From assembly GCA_964403015.1 (NCBI GenBank), contig CAYOEJ010000011.1:1-47976 (forward strand): a stretch of 47,976 nucleotides of DNA, given 5' to 3'. How positions within the stretch are numbered: the first letter of the stretch is position 1; the number at the start of each line of letters is the position of its first letter. The stretch is from CAYOEJ01 sp964403015. Lineage in GTDB: Bacteria > Actinomycetota > Actinomycetes > Actinomycetales > Actinomycetaceae. This document shows positions 1 to 7,151 of the stretch, piece by piece. Under the pieces are notes generated by a model. That model did no database searches and was not told where the DNA came from. It saw only the letters and a program-made list of their open reading frames with translations. Made by a program: the position numbers and the translations under genes.

Positions 1-326
1 TAGGGCAGTGAGTCGACGACGACCGCCGTACCTGTCGCGATAATCATGAGCATATTCCCGTCGCCCACGGCTTCGTAATCGATGTCGACTCCGATGACGG
101 CGTTTGCTCCCATGGCACGTGCGCGGTCAGCCATTTCGGAAAGCGTGCTCTCGCGAGCGGCGACAATCTCATTTTCGTATCCCGCGCTGCGACCACCAAA
201 AATGTTTCGAAGGCCCGCTCCGATATCGAGAACGAAGTTAATTCCGATGACGTTCTCGCCGCTGACCACGCCCAGATAGCGCGAGATCGAGTGACCGTCG
301 ATGAGCGGGGTTGTCGTCACAAGCAT
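1..326 (-). CDS. YbjQ/UPF0145 family protein (3' end at window edge)
   Basis: Partial gene cut by the left edge; 108 codons are visible and the last two bases, TA, could begin a stop, so little may be missing. The translation starts MLVTTTPLIDGHSI and carries YLGVVSGENVIG, an FGGRSAGYE turn and RARAMGANAVIGVDIDYE, the pattern of the YbjQ/UPF0145 family (COG0393), whose members are about 105-110 residues, assemble as pentamers and have no settled function. A metal-binding role has been proposed from the fold alone. The ATG start has a strong AAGGAG site five bases upstream. The gene follows the MT0933-like gene on the same strand, separated by a hairpin at 434-465, so it is probably transcribed on its own. 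Identification is good; the function is unknown. Confidence 0.85.
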   Translation of the reverse strand, partial: MLVTTTPLIDGHSISRYLGVVSGENVIGINFVLDIGAGLRNIFGGRSAGYENEIVAARESTLSEMADRARAMGANAVIGVDIDYEAVGDGNMLMIIATGTAVVVDSLP

Positions 327-433
327 TGTGTCTCCTTAAAAATGGCCGACTACTTGGTGGTCGGTGTCAGCCTCAGGATAGGCCACAGGCCGCCGATCTG
401 TTATTAAACGACCGTATTTGGGAAGTAATGCCA

Positions 434-465
434 AGGGCGGGAGCGACAATCGTCGCTCCCGCCCT
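434..465 (-). terminator. Strong hairpin downstream of the MT0933-like gene
   Basis: Perfect 14-bp inverted repeat (AGGGCGGGAGCGAC, loop AATC, GTCGCTCCCGCCCT). It lies between the stop of the minus-strand gene at 528 and the next minus-strand start at 326. There is no long T tract on either side, so termination is inferred from stem strength and position. Confidence 0.6.
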
Positions 466-527
466 CGAGGCTAGGATGCACCCTGCAGGTGCCATCCCTC
501 ATCTGAGATGAGTGCCGTACATATTTA

Positions 528-809
528 TCAGACGCGGTCAGGCTGGGGGCCAGGGTTGCCCTCTTCGCCTACCTGCCCATCGATGTGGTCACCATCATGC
601 GTGACATCACGATCGGCTGTGTCTGGACCTGGATTTCCCTCGTTGCCGAGACGCTCATCGATCTTGTCGCGAGCGCCAGATACCTTATCGGAGTGCTTGT
701 CACCGAGTCTGTCGCTGGCAAAGGTCTCGCCCTTGTCGAGGGCCTGGTCAGAGTACTGTTCACCCTTGTCGCTATTGAGTGCATCCTTGGCCTTGTCAAA
801 AATGCCCAT
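528..809 (-). CDS. MT0933-like small protein (Rv0909-type 'antitoxin' family)
   Basis: Small, very acidic and hydrophilic 93-residue protein beginning MGIFDKAKDALNSDKGEQYS. The N-terminal 50 residues match the MT0933_antitox family (PF14013), named from M. tuberculosis Rv0909, which is paired with the Rv0910 toxin. Start has an AAAGGGG ribosome site. The tail is odd: GNEGNPGP at about residues 55-62 reappears as GEEGNPGP at 81-88, an in-frame duplication near the 3' end. No adjacent toxin gene is visible (neighbours are YbjQ and a DNA glycosylase), and many actinobacterial members of this family stand alone, so an antitoxin role here is doubtful. An alternative is a CsbD-like stress-induced hydrophilic protein. 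Confidence is good for the family and low for the function. Confidence 0.7.
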   Translation of the reverse strand: MGIFDKAKDALNSDKGEQYSDQALDKGETFASDRLGDKHSDKVSGARDKIDERLGNEGNPGPDTADRDVTHDGDHIDGQVGEEGNPGPQPDRV

Positions 810-1050
810 GGGATACCCCTTTCTCTAGACAACGCCGATCGGATCGTCGGCCTGCTTATGAGTCTAAGTGTGATGCCGGATACTCGAAAGTGGAACGTGA
901 AACTGGCTTTGCCATTTTCCTGTCAGCGTATTTGCTGAGCTTGCGAAGCAAATGTGGAGGTCATGAGGGAACCGTCGAGGTCGTGAGCCGTCCGTCGGAG
1001 TTCGGAAGGCAGCCCTGGAGATCGCGAGCAAGCAGGGAGCGTCGGAAGAA

Positions 1051-1856
1051 TCAGCGCTGGCAGCCCGGACACCAAAAGAGCCGCCGACCCTGCATGAGTG
1101 CTTCATTGATCTTCGACTCGCAGCGGAGACAAGGTCGTCCCGTGCGGTGGTAGACCGCGAAACGTGAGGCTTCGTCGTCGCCGTCGATGGGCTCGACCGG
1201 AGCGAGCTCGTCGGGGACCGTCCAGATCTTGCCGGTGCGAACGCCGTCGTTCATGGTCTCCACGAGGTCGTCCCAGAGCAGTCCCAAGCGCTGCACCGAC
1301 ACCTTCGCGCCTTGGCGATACGGGTGGATGCCCACGCGGAAGAGGGATTCAGCGCGGTAGATGTTGCCGGGCCCGGCGATCACAGACTGGTCCATGACGA
1401 GTCCGCCGATGGGGGAGCGACGCTTTCNNNNNNNNNNNNNNNNNNNNNNNNNNNNNNNNNNNNNNNNNNNNNNNNNNNNNNNNNNNNNNNNNNNNNNNNN
1501 NNNNNNNNNNNNNNNNNNNNNNNNNNNCCAATCGAACTGCTCCCGGCGAATGTTGAGTCGCCCGAGAACGTCCACGATCCATAGAGGCCAAGATGGATCT
1601 GAATCCACGTGGGGATATCTGAGCCAAGCTCGCCAATTTCGCTGAGGTCTGCTTCCGCGTCCGTTACCTGCTCCGCCGAGACGAATGGAATGAACAGGTG
1701 CTTGCCCCATGCCTGCGCCGGAAGCGGCACGTGGCCGTTGACGAGGGCGGCACCCGCGGCGAAACGCCCCTGAGGCGATGATGCCCGAACGGGTGAGCCG
1801 GAGAACAGCTCGGTAATCGCAGCGGCGAGTCGATGAATGGAATGTCCTTCAGGCAT
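1051..1856 (-). CDS. nei: Fpg/Nei family DNA glycosylase (interrupted by N gap)
   Basis: Base-excision repair glycosylase/AP lyase of the Fpg/Nei family, which removes oxidised bases. The start MPEGHSIHRLA supplies the catalytic Pro2 and Glu3. KHLFIPF and IQIHLGLYGSW follow. After the gap come the helix-two-turn-helix MDQSVIAGPGNIYRAE and a C-terminal zinc finger with CLRC and CPGC ending at a TGA. The 100-N block at 1428-1527 puts the two halves in different frames, but that is only because 100 is a placeholder. About 109 and 125 residues are visible, whereas actinobacterial members of this type are nearer 280-300, so I infer that more than 100 bases are missing. No convincing ribosome site is seen; the start is set by the obligatory MPEG. 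The gene is divergent from clpB. Confidence 0.88.
1428..1527. other. Assembly gap (100 N) inside nei
   Basis: Run of exactly 100 N, a placeholder length. The flanks do not repeat each other, so real sequence is missing. Family length suggests the true gap is nearer 150-200 bases (inference). Confidence 0.95.
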
Positions 1857-1913
1857 GGAATCAAGCCTAGCGAAGTTCTGTTTTGCGGGCGCTTTGTGGA
1901 GTATCACCACCGC

Positions 1914-2001
1914 ATGAAGCGCGGTGTCCTGACCGCCCGGCAGCGTCTCATGGGGCGTGCGTGAAGTGCGGTAGCCACGGCCGCCCAGCAGCGTCTCATG
2001 G
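1914..2001. repeat. Two-copy degenerate tandem repeat, period 47-48
   Basis: Two copies of about 40 bases each, the first 1914-1954 and the second 1961-2001, sharing TGAAG-GCGGT near the start and CCGCCC(G/A)GCAGCGTCTCATGG at the end. It lies between the divergent 5' ends of nei and clpB, directly upstream of the HAIR operator. No ORF is supported here. Confidence 0.75.
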
Positions 2002-2019
2002 ATCACATGGACGCCTAAA

Positions 2020-2040
2020 GTTGAGTGGAATAGACTCAAC
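2020..2040 (+). promoter_or_regulatory. HAIR operator (HspR-binding inverted repeat) of clpB
   Basis: GTTGAGT-N7-ACTCAAC, a perfect inverted repeat matching the HAIR consensus CTTGAGT-N7-ACTCAAG at every core position. HAIR sites bind the heat-shock repressor HspR in Streptomyces, Mycobacterium and other actinobacteria, and clpB is a classic target. The left half TTGAGT could also serve as the -35 box with TATCGA at 2043 as -10, so repressor binding would block the promoter. hspR itself is not in the window. Confidence 0.88.
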
Positions 2041-2088
2041 CCTATCGACGTTATACCTATCGGAATAAATCTTTACTGGAGGTTCGAT

Positions 2089-4725
2089 ATGGACAAACTA
2101 ACTACAAAGTCGCAGGAAGCGCTTTCGGACGCCATTAGCCTGGCGAATCAGGCCGGCAATCCGCAGCTTGAGCCGACGCATCTCCTGTCTGCGCTCCTAG
2201 CCCAACAGGGCGGAGTTGCAAATGCTCTGCTCGAAGCAGTTGGCGCAGATCGTTCTGCGATCTCATCGCGGGTGCGCGCGTCGCTTGCCACGCTGCCATC
2301 AGTATCGGGATCGTCGGCGGCGCAGCCGCAGGCATCCCGCAACATGTCGCTGGTTCTCAGTGACGCTGGTAAGGAAGCAACCGCTCTGGGGGATTCCTAT
2401 ATCTCCACCGAGCACCTGCTTCTTGCTATTGCGAGCAATCAGCACTCTGCGGGCGAGATTCTGCGATCTGCTGGCGCTGGTAGGGACCAGCTCGCATCCG
2501 CGCTCCCGAACGTGCGCGGATCTGCGAAGGTAGACAGCCCCGACCCCGAGGGCACCTTCCAAGCACTCGAAAAGTACGGCACCGACCTCACCCAGATGGC
2601 ACGCGAAGGAAAGCTCGACCCTATCATCGGCCGTGACTCGGAAATTCGTCGCGTCGTCCAGGTGCTTTCGCGGCGTACTAAGAACAACCCGGTGCTCATT
2701 GGCGAACCGGGCGTTGGTAAGACGGCCGTCGTTGAGGGGTTGGCGCAGCGAATTGTTGACGGCGATGTGCCCGATTCTTTGCGAGGCAAGCGCCTCATTT
2801 CCCTTGATATCGCGGGCATGGTCGCTGGCGCAAAGTACCGTGGTGAGTTCGAAGAGCGACTGAAGGCCGTCCTTCAGGAAATCAAGGACTCCGACGGCGA
2901 AGTGGTGACCTTTATTGACGAGCTGCACACCGTCGTCGGCGCCGGAGGCGGCTCCGAAGGTGCAATGGACGCGGGCAACATGCTCAAGCCGATGCTTGCG
3001 CGAGGCGAACTGCGGCTCGTTGGCGCGACCACGCTGGACGAATATCGCGAGAATATTGAAAAGGATCCGGCCCTTGAGCGCCGATTCCAGCAGATCTACG
3101 TGGGCGAGCCGTCGGTTGACGACACCGTGGCAATCTTGCGCGGTATCGCGCCGAAGTACGAAGCGCACCACAAGGTGACGATTTCGGACGGCGCTCTCGT
3201 GGCCGCCGCAACGCTATCTGACCGCTACATTTCAGGGCGACAGCTCCCAGACAAGGCTATCGACCTCGTGGACGAAGCCGCCTCCAGATTGCGCATGGAA
3301 CTCGATTCCTCCCCGGAGGAGATTGACGTTCTCCAGCGTCAGGTAGACCGACTCAAGATGGAGAAGGCTTACCTTGAAGACACCGATTCTGGGGACGACG
3401 ACGCCGGTGCAGCCGACCGTCTTGAGCGCTTGGAAGCAGAGTTGGCCGATCGGTCCGAGGAACTCGCTTGGCTCAACGCCAAGTGGGAGGCCGAGAAGGA
3501 GGGCCGCAACAAGGTCGGCGATCTGCGTGTTCGCTTGGACGAGCTACGTACAGAACTCGAGAAGGCCATCCGCGAGGGCCGCTATGAGGATGCTGGCCGC
3601 ATCCAAAACGGTGATATCCCTGAGGTCGAGGCTCAGATTGCCGCAGATGAGGCGCAGGAGGGTCAGTCCACCGACACCGTACCGATGATCGCTGAAAAGG
3701 TAGACGCGGACGGTATCGCGGAGGTTGTTGCTGCATGGACAGGTATCCCGGTCGGACGACTGTTGCAGGGCGAGACCGAGAAGCTGCTCACCATGGAAGA
3801 TCACATCGGTGAACGGCTCATTGGTCAGCGCAAGGCGGTCCAGTCGGTCTCTGACGCGGTGCGTCGTTCGCGCGCGGGGGTGGCGGATCCGAATCGTCCA
3901 ACAGGCTCGTTCCTCTTCCTCGGCCCAACCGGCGTCGGCAAGACCGAGCTTGCAAAGTCCGTGGCGGAGTTTCTCTTCGACGACGAGCGGGCGATGGTTC
4001 GTATCGATATGTCGGAGTACTCGGAGAAGCACTCGGTTGCTCGACTCATCGGCGCCCCTCCGGGATATGTCGGGTACGACGAGGGCGGCCAGCTTACGGA
4101 AGCCGTACGGCGTCGTCCATACGGAGTCCTGCTTCTCGACGAGGTTGAGAAAGCCCACCCAGAAGTTTTCGACATCCTCCTTCAGGTGCTTGATGACGGA
4201 CGGTTGACGGACGGCCAAGGACGTACTGTAGATTTCCGTAATACCATCCTGATCCTGACGTCGAACATAGGATCCCAGTTCCTCATTAGTGAAGAACTTG
4301 GGGAAAAGGAAAAGCATGAGGCCGTTATGGGCGCTGTCCGCGCGCACTTCAAGCCGGAATTCCTGAACCGCCTCGATGACGTCATCATGTTCGATCCGCT
4401 TGGCATCGATGAGATCGGGAAGATCGTTGATTTGCAGATCGCGCAGATGATGGAGCGGCTTGCTTCGCGCAGGATTCGTCTCGACGTGACGGATGCGGCG
4501 AAGTCAGTGCTCACGATGGATGGGTACGATCCGGCCTATGGAGCTCGTCCACTTCGTCGCCTGATCCAGCGTGAAATCGGTGATCAACTCGCCAAAATGC
4601 TGCTCTCTGGCGATGTCCAAGACGGCGACGTCGTGCGTGTTGATTCTGCGGACTTCGACAGTTCGGTGTTTGCAGAAGGCGTCTCGCCCGAGTCGAGGCT
4701 GGCACTTAGCGTGGAAGAGGCCTAG
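2089..4725 (+). CDS. clpB: ATP-dependent disaggregase ClpB
   Basis: Hsp100 chaperone that, with DnaK, extracts proteins from aggregates after heat stress. The 878-residue product has full family length: an N-terminal Clp_N double repeat (1-150), AAA+ domain 1 with Walker A GEPGVGKT at 205-212 and Walker B VVTFIDELH, a charged coiled-coil M-domain (about 400-530, rich in Glu/Arg/Leu), and AAA+ domain 2 with GPTGVGKT near 612, VLLLDEVEKAHPEV and the C-terminal small domain. GGAGG at 2078-2082 fixes the ATG. The HAIR operator just upstream predicts HspR control. The C-terminus lacks the long acidic tail of some homologues. Immediately after the TAG, sequence from the gene's own end is repeated (4702-4790), followed by a strong terminator. 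Confidence 0.98.
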   Translation: MDKLTTKSQEALSDAISLANQAGNPQLEPTHLLSALLAQQGGVANALLEAVGADRSAISSRVRASLATLPSVSGSSAAQPQASRNMSLVLSDAGKEATALGDSYISTEHLLLAIASNQHSAGEILRSAGAGRDQLASALPNVRGSAKVDSPDPEGTFQALEKYGTDLTQMAREGKLDPIIGRDSEIRRVVQVLSRRTKNNPVLIGEPGVGKTAVVEGLAQRIVDGDVPDSLRGKRLISLDIAGMVAGAKYRGEFEERLKAVLQEIKDSDGEVVTFIDELHTVVGAGGGSEGAMDAGNMLKPMLARGELRLVGATTLDEYRENIEKDPALERRFQQIYVGEPSVDDTVAILRGIAPKYEAHHKVTISDGALVAAATLSDRYISGRQLPDKAIDLVDEAASRLRMELDSSPEEIDVLQRQVDRLKMEKAYLEDTDSGDDDAGAADRLERLEAELADRSEELAWLNAKWEAEKEGRNKVGDLRVRLDELRTELEKAIREGRYEDAGRIQNGDIPEVEAQIAADEAQEGQSTDTVPMIAEKVDADGIAEVVAAWTGIPVGRLLQGETEKLLTMEDHIGERLIGQRKAVQSVSDAVRRSRAGVADPNRPTGSFLFLGPTGVGKTELAKSVAEFLFDDERAMVRIDMSEYSEKHSVARLIGAPPGYVGYDEGGQLTEAVRRRPYGVLLLDEVEKAHPEVFDILLQVLDDGRLTDGQGRTVDFRNTILILTSNIGSQFLISEELGEKEKHEAVMGAVRAHFKPEFLNRLDDVIMFDPLGIDEIGKIVDLQIAQMMERLASRRIRLDVTDAAKSVLTMDGYDPAYGARPLRRLIQREIGDQLAKMLLSGDVQDGDVVRVDSADFDSSVFAEGVSPESRLALSVEEA

Positions 4726-4790
4726 GGATGGCAGGCGCTTAGCCTTGGAAGAGGCTGAGGGAAGGCGATCGCTTTAGCTTGGTTGAAGGC
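4702..4790. repeat. Degenerate tandem repeat spanning the clpB stop codon
   Basis: Three degenerate units with period 33-35. The first contains the last codons of clpB (CTTAGC at 4705, GGAAGAGGCCTAGGGA), the second repeats CTTAGC at 4738 with GGAAGAGGCTGAGGGA, and the third has TTTAGC at 4773 and GAAGGCCAAGGG. The stop TAG of unit 1 corresponds to TGA in unit 2. Confidence 0.75.
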
Positions 4791-4792
4791 CA

Positions 4793-4830
4793 AGGGTGTG
4801 GGAGCAAGGAAAACCTTGCTCCCACACCCT
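4793..4830 (+). terminator. Intrinsic terminator of clpB
   Basis: Perfect 17-bp stem (AGGGTGTGGGAGCAAGG with AAAA loop) followed by TACTCTTGTT. It lies 68 bases after the clpB stop and between convergent genes, so it may also stop ino1 transcription. Confidence 0.85.
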
Positions 4831-4917
4831 TACTCTTGTTGCTTGGCAACCAGTCGCTTAGCAGCCAGCGCTTTGCGGCTGGCCTAGCGGCTAGAGGTGC
4901 AGCGCGAAATTTCGGGG

Positions 4918-5016
4918 CTACGCCTTGAGTGTCTCGCGCTTGAGATCTTCTAGCGCTGCATCTTTTCTCGGCTCTAACTCTTCTAGCGCTGCATCTCTTC
5001 TCACGCTCGAACGTTT
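4918..5016 (-). repeat. Tandem repeat just after the ino1 stop, open in the ino1 frame
   Basis: Immediately downstream of the ino1 TAA, 32 further codons stay open in the same frame before a TAG at 4918-4920. They contain two units 33 bases apart, reading RDAALEEL and KDAALEDL in that frame, built on the DNA repeat GATGCAGCGCTAGAAGA. It may be a decayed or optional C-terminal extension, or only a by-product of repeat expansion; there is no start or ribosome site of its own. Confidence 0.6.
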
Positions 5017-6096
5017 TTATCGCTCGAGCTCGTTGCGGATGAACGCCTCGACATCTTCGCGAGCCTGGTCATCGGGTCGCTGTTCCATCGGCGACTTCAT
5101 GAAGTAGGACGACGCCGAGAGAAGAGGACCGCCAACGCCACGGTCCATAGCGATCTTGGCTGCTCGCAGGGCGTCGATCACGATACCTGCGGAGTTGGGG
5201 GAGTCCCACACCTCGAGCTTGTACTCCAAGCTGATCGGAACTTCGCCGAACGCGCGGCCTTCGAGGCGAACGAACGCCCACTTGCGATCATCGAGCCACT
5301 GCACGTAGTCCGATGGGCCAATGTGGATGTCGCGATCCTCGAAGTGCTTATGCATGTTGGAGGTAACTGCTTGGGTTTTCGAAATCTTCTTTGACTCGAG
5401 GCGATCACGCTGAAGCATGTTCTTGAAGTCCATGTTTCCGCCAACGTTGAGCTGGTAGGTGCGATCCACGATAATCCCGCGGTCTTCCATCAGCTTTGCG
5501 AGGTGGCGGTGGGTAATAGTTGCGCCAACTTGGGACTTGATGTCGTCACCGACAATCGGGACACCGGCGTCGGTAAACTTCTGCGCCCATACTGGGTCCG
5601 AGGCAATAAAGACGGGCAGGCAGTTAACAAATGCCACCTTCGCGTCGATCGCGCACTGCGCGTAGAACTTATCCGCTTCCTCCGAGCCGACGGGCAGGTA
5701 GGAAATGAGGACGTCGACTTCCTTTTCCTTTAGGGCTGAAACCACATCGATGGGCTCCTCGGATGACTCCTCGATGGTCGCGCGGTAGTACTTGCCGAGG
5801 CCGTCGAGGGTGTGACCGCGCTGGACGGTTACGCCTAGATGCGGCACGTCCGCGATTTTAATGGTGCAGTTTGGATCTGCTTCACTGGCTTCGGAGAGAT
5901 CCTTGCCCACCTTGTTCGAATCGACATCGAGAGCAAACACAAACTCGATGTCACCCACGTGATAGCCGCCGAAATTGACGTGCATGAGACCTGGGATTGT
6001 CGACGACGGATCGGCGTCCTTGTAGTACTCAACTCCCTGCAGTAGGGATGTTGCACAGTTGCCGACACCGATGATGCCAACGCGAATCTTGCTCAT
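5017..6096 (-). CDS. ino1: Inositol-3-phosphate synthase
   Basis: Converts glucose 6-phosphate to 1D-myo-inositol 3-phosphate using NAD as a recycled cofactor, the entry step to phosphatidylinositol, its mannosides and mycothiol in actinobacteria. The 359-residue cytoplasmic protein begins MSKIRVGIIGVGNCATSL, a Rossmann NAD-binding glycine motif, and continues with FGGYHVGDIEFVFALDVD, NCLPVFIASDP, GDDIKSQVGATI, the active-site region THRHLAKL, and QLNVGGNMDFKNML, all characteristic of the short actinobacterial Ino1. TAGGAGTAATAC precedes the ATG. A perfect 14-bp palindrome (6127-6140) lies in the presumed promoter. The gene is convergent with clpB, and repeated sequence follows its stop codon. 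Confidence 0.96.
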   Translation of the reverse strand: MSKIRVGIIGVGNCATSLLQGVEYYKDADPSSTIPGLMHVNFGGYHVGDIEFVFALDVDSNKVGKDLSEASEADPNCTIKIADVPHLGVTVQRGHTLDGLGKYYRATIEESSEEPIDVVSALKEKEVDVLISYLPVGSEEADKFYAQCAIDAKVAFVNCLPVFIASDPVWAQKFTDAGVPIVGDDIKSQVGATITHRHLAKLMEDRGIIVDRTYQLNVGGNMDFKNMLQRDRLESKKISKTQAVTSNMHKHFEDRDIHIGPSDYVQWLDDRKWAFVRLEGRAFGEVPISLEYKLEVWDSPNSAGIVIDALRAAKIAMDRGVGGPLLSASSYFMKSPMEQRPDDQAREDVEAFIRNELER

Positions 6097-6126
6097 GTAT
6101 TACTCCTAACAGGCCCATTATGGGAC

Positions 6127-6140
6127 TTTGTCATGACAAA
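6127..6140 (-). promoter_or_regulatory. Palindromic operator candidate in the ino1 promoter
   Basis: Perfect palindrome TTTGTCATGACAAA, 31-44 bases upstream of the ino1 ATG, just upstream of a CATAAT -10-like hexamer on the minus strand. Shape and place suggest a dimeric repressor site. In Corynebacterium glutamicum ino1 is controlled by the LacI-type regulator IpsA; whether this site is equivalent is unknown. Confidence 0.5.
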
Positions 6141-6245
6141 TGACGTCTGCTCAAGTCTGAACCATGGAGGGAGTATTTGCAAGGCCATTTGTGCGTGGCG
6201 TTTTAGGTCAGCTCGCGTGTACGGCTGTCGACTATCAAGTTGGCT

Positions 6246-6327
6246 GCACGCATGTCTGCTGCTCACATGTCTGCTGCATGAATGTCGGCTACCAACTGCT
6301 CCCGAGTCGGCTGCATGAATGCCGGTT
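6246..6327. repeat. 15-bp tandem repeats upstream of ino1
   Basis: Three contiguous 15-base units at 6246, 6261 and 6276 (GCACGCATGTCTGCT, GCTCACATGTCTGCT, GCATGAATGTCGGCT) and a fourth at 6313 (GCATGAATGCCGGTT) after a 22-base spacer. No gene is supported in 6097-6574. Confidence 0.75.
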
Positions 6328-6353
6328 GGACAGATGTGGGGATTTTAGAAATT

Positions 6354-6419
6354 TATTGATATCCGATTCACAGATTGAGTGTTAAATAAACACGCAATCC
6401 GTAAATTAACGCTCATTAT
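6354..6419 (+). promoter_or_regulatory. 66-bp conserved element, copy A
   Basis: AT-rich block whose reverse complement matches 25246-25311 over the same 66 bases with no indels, about 43 identities by hand. Conserved blocks are TATTGA, ATTCA, GA(T/A)TGAGTGTT, CAATCC and AAC(G/A)CTCATTAT. The outer TGAGTGTT and AAC(G/A)CTCA arms are inverted. It lies about 260 bases upstream of ino1 on the minus strand. The function is unknown; a shared operator or a small dispersed repeat are the main options. Confidence 0.6.
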
Positions 6420-6549
6420 AGGCAGCCATGTGTGGGAACCAGACGTGGAGGGTCGACATAGGCGCTTGAAATGTCGAGCAGGAGCTGAAAGGGCCATGAA
6501 GACACGCGAAAGGGCCAAGCGGCGGCTGAGCCTGCATTGCAGCAGCTCG

Positions 6550-6597
6550 AAAAGCCCAAGTAGGGGCCGGAAAACTAGCGGCCTTGGTATGGCCCGG
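6550..6597. repeat. Weak tandem duplication across the TM2 gene stop
   Basis: On the minus strand the last codons (CCGGGCCATACCAAGGC, encoding GPYQG) reappear 27 bases downstream as CCGGCCCCTACTTGGGC, which in the same frame would read GPYLG after the TAG. It is only two units and degenerate. Confidence 0.45.
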
Positions 6598-7141
6598 CCT
6601 TGAACCCGATCATGAACATTTCTACGATCACCACGGAGGCAATCGGGAGCATCATGAAAATGCTGCCAGTGATCAAAGTAGTTAGCATGCACAGGAACCA
6701 CAGGATGAGGTTGGCAAATGCTCGGTTAGGCAGGCCGAGATAAAAGTTGTGCGCTCCGTAGTAGCCGAATAGCAGGGCAAGGACGATAGCAATGCCGCGA
6801 GAGCGCGGTGCACCCGTAACATCCGAGTGCGTGATTGAGGATCCCCACTGCCCGCCTCGCGCCGGACGCGTGGAATGGCCTCGCCCATATTGCGACGGAT
6901 GCTGCTGCCAAGCTGCACCGCGGCGAGCTGCCTCATCCTGGCGCATCTGTGCAAGCGTGGTTTCGCGCTCGCGAGCATGGGGGCGTGGTCCGAACCGATC
7001 GATGGCGCCAGGGCCGTAGAGATTGATGTCGCGTTTTGAGTTCACGTCGAGCAACGGATCGGGCGCGGCTTCGAATATCGCATCCTTAACCGGATCGAAG
7101 TCTGAGTTTGCTGATCCAGACGGCGTCGTCTTATCCTCCAT
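6575..7141 (-). CDS. TM2 domain membrane protein
   Basis: 188-residue protein (MEDKTTPSGSANSDFDPV start) with a long polar N-terminal cytoplasmic region (about 110 residues, rich in Arg, Ala, Gln, Pro) and a C-terminal TM2 domain (PF05154): a first hydrophobic helix GIAIVLALLFGYYGAHNFYLG containing the family's G-x-H-x-FYLG turn, then a second long helix LILWFLCMLTTLITGSI continuing into a third hydrophobic stretch. TM2 proteins are poorly understood and often sit in diverse contexts. An in-frame ATG 11 codons upstream (7174) is possible, but it would overlap the probable NUDIX stop at 7152. There is no clear ribosome site. The gene lies 10 bases after the NUDIX gene and may be co-transcribed with it. 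Confidence 0.82.
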   Translation of the reverse strand: MEDKTTPSGSANSDFDPVKDAIFEAAPDPLLDVNSKRDINLYGPGAIDRFGPRPHARERETTLAQMRQDEAARRGAAWQQHPSQYGRGHSTRPARGGQWGSSITHSDVTGAPRSRGIAIVLALLFGYYGAHNFYLGLPNRAFANLILWFLCMLTTLITGSIFMMLPIASVVIVEMFMIGFKAGPYQGR

Positions 7142-7151
7142 GCGGCACACT

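Noticed and set aside
1051..1856. Frameshift in the DNA glycosylase
   Set aside because: The frame change arises only from the arbitrary 100-N placeholder; both halves are well conserved.
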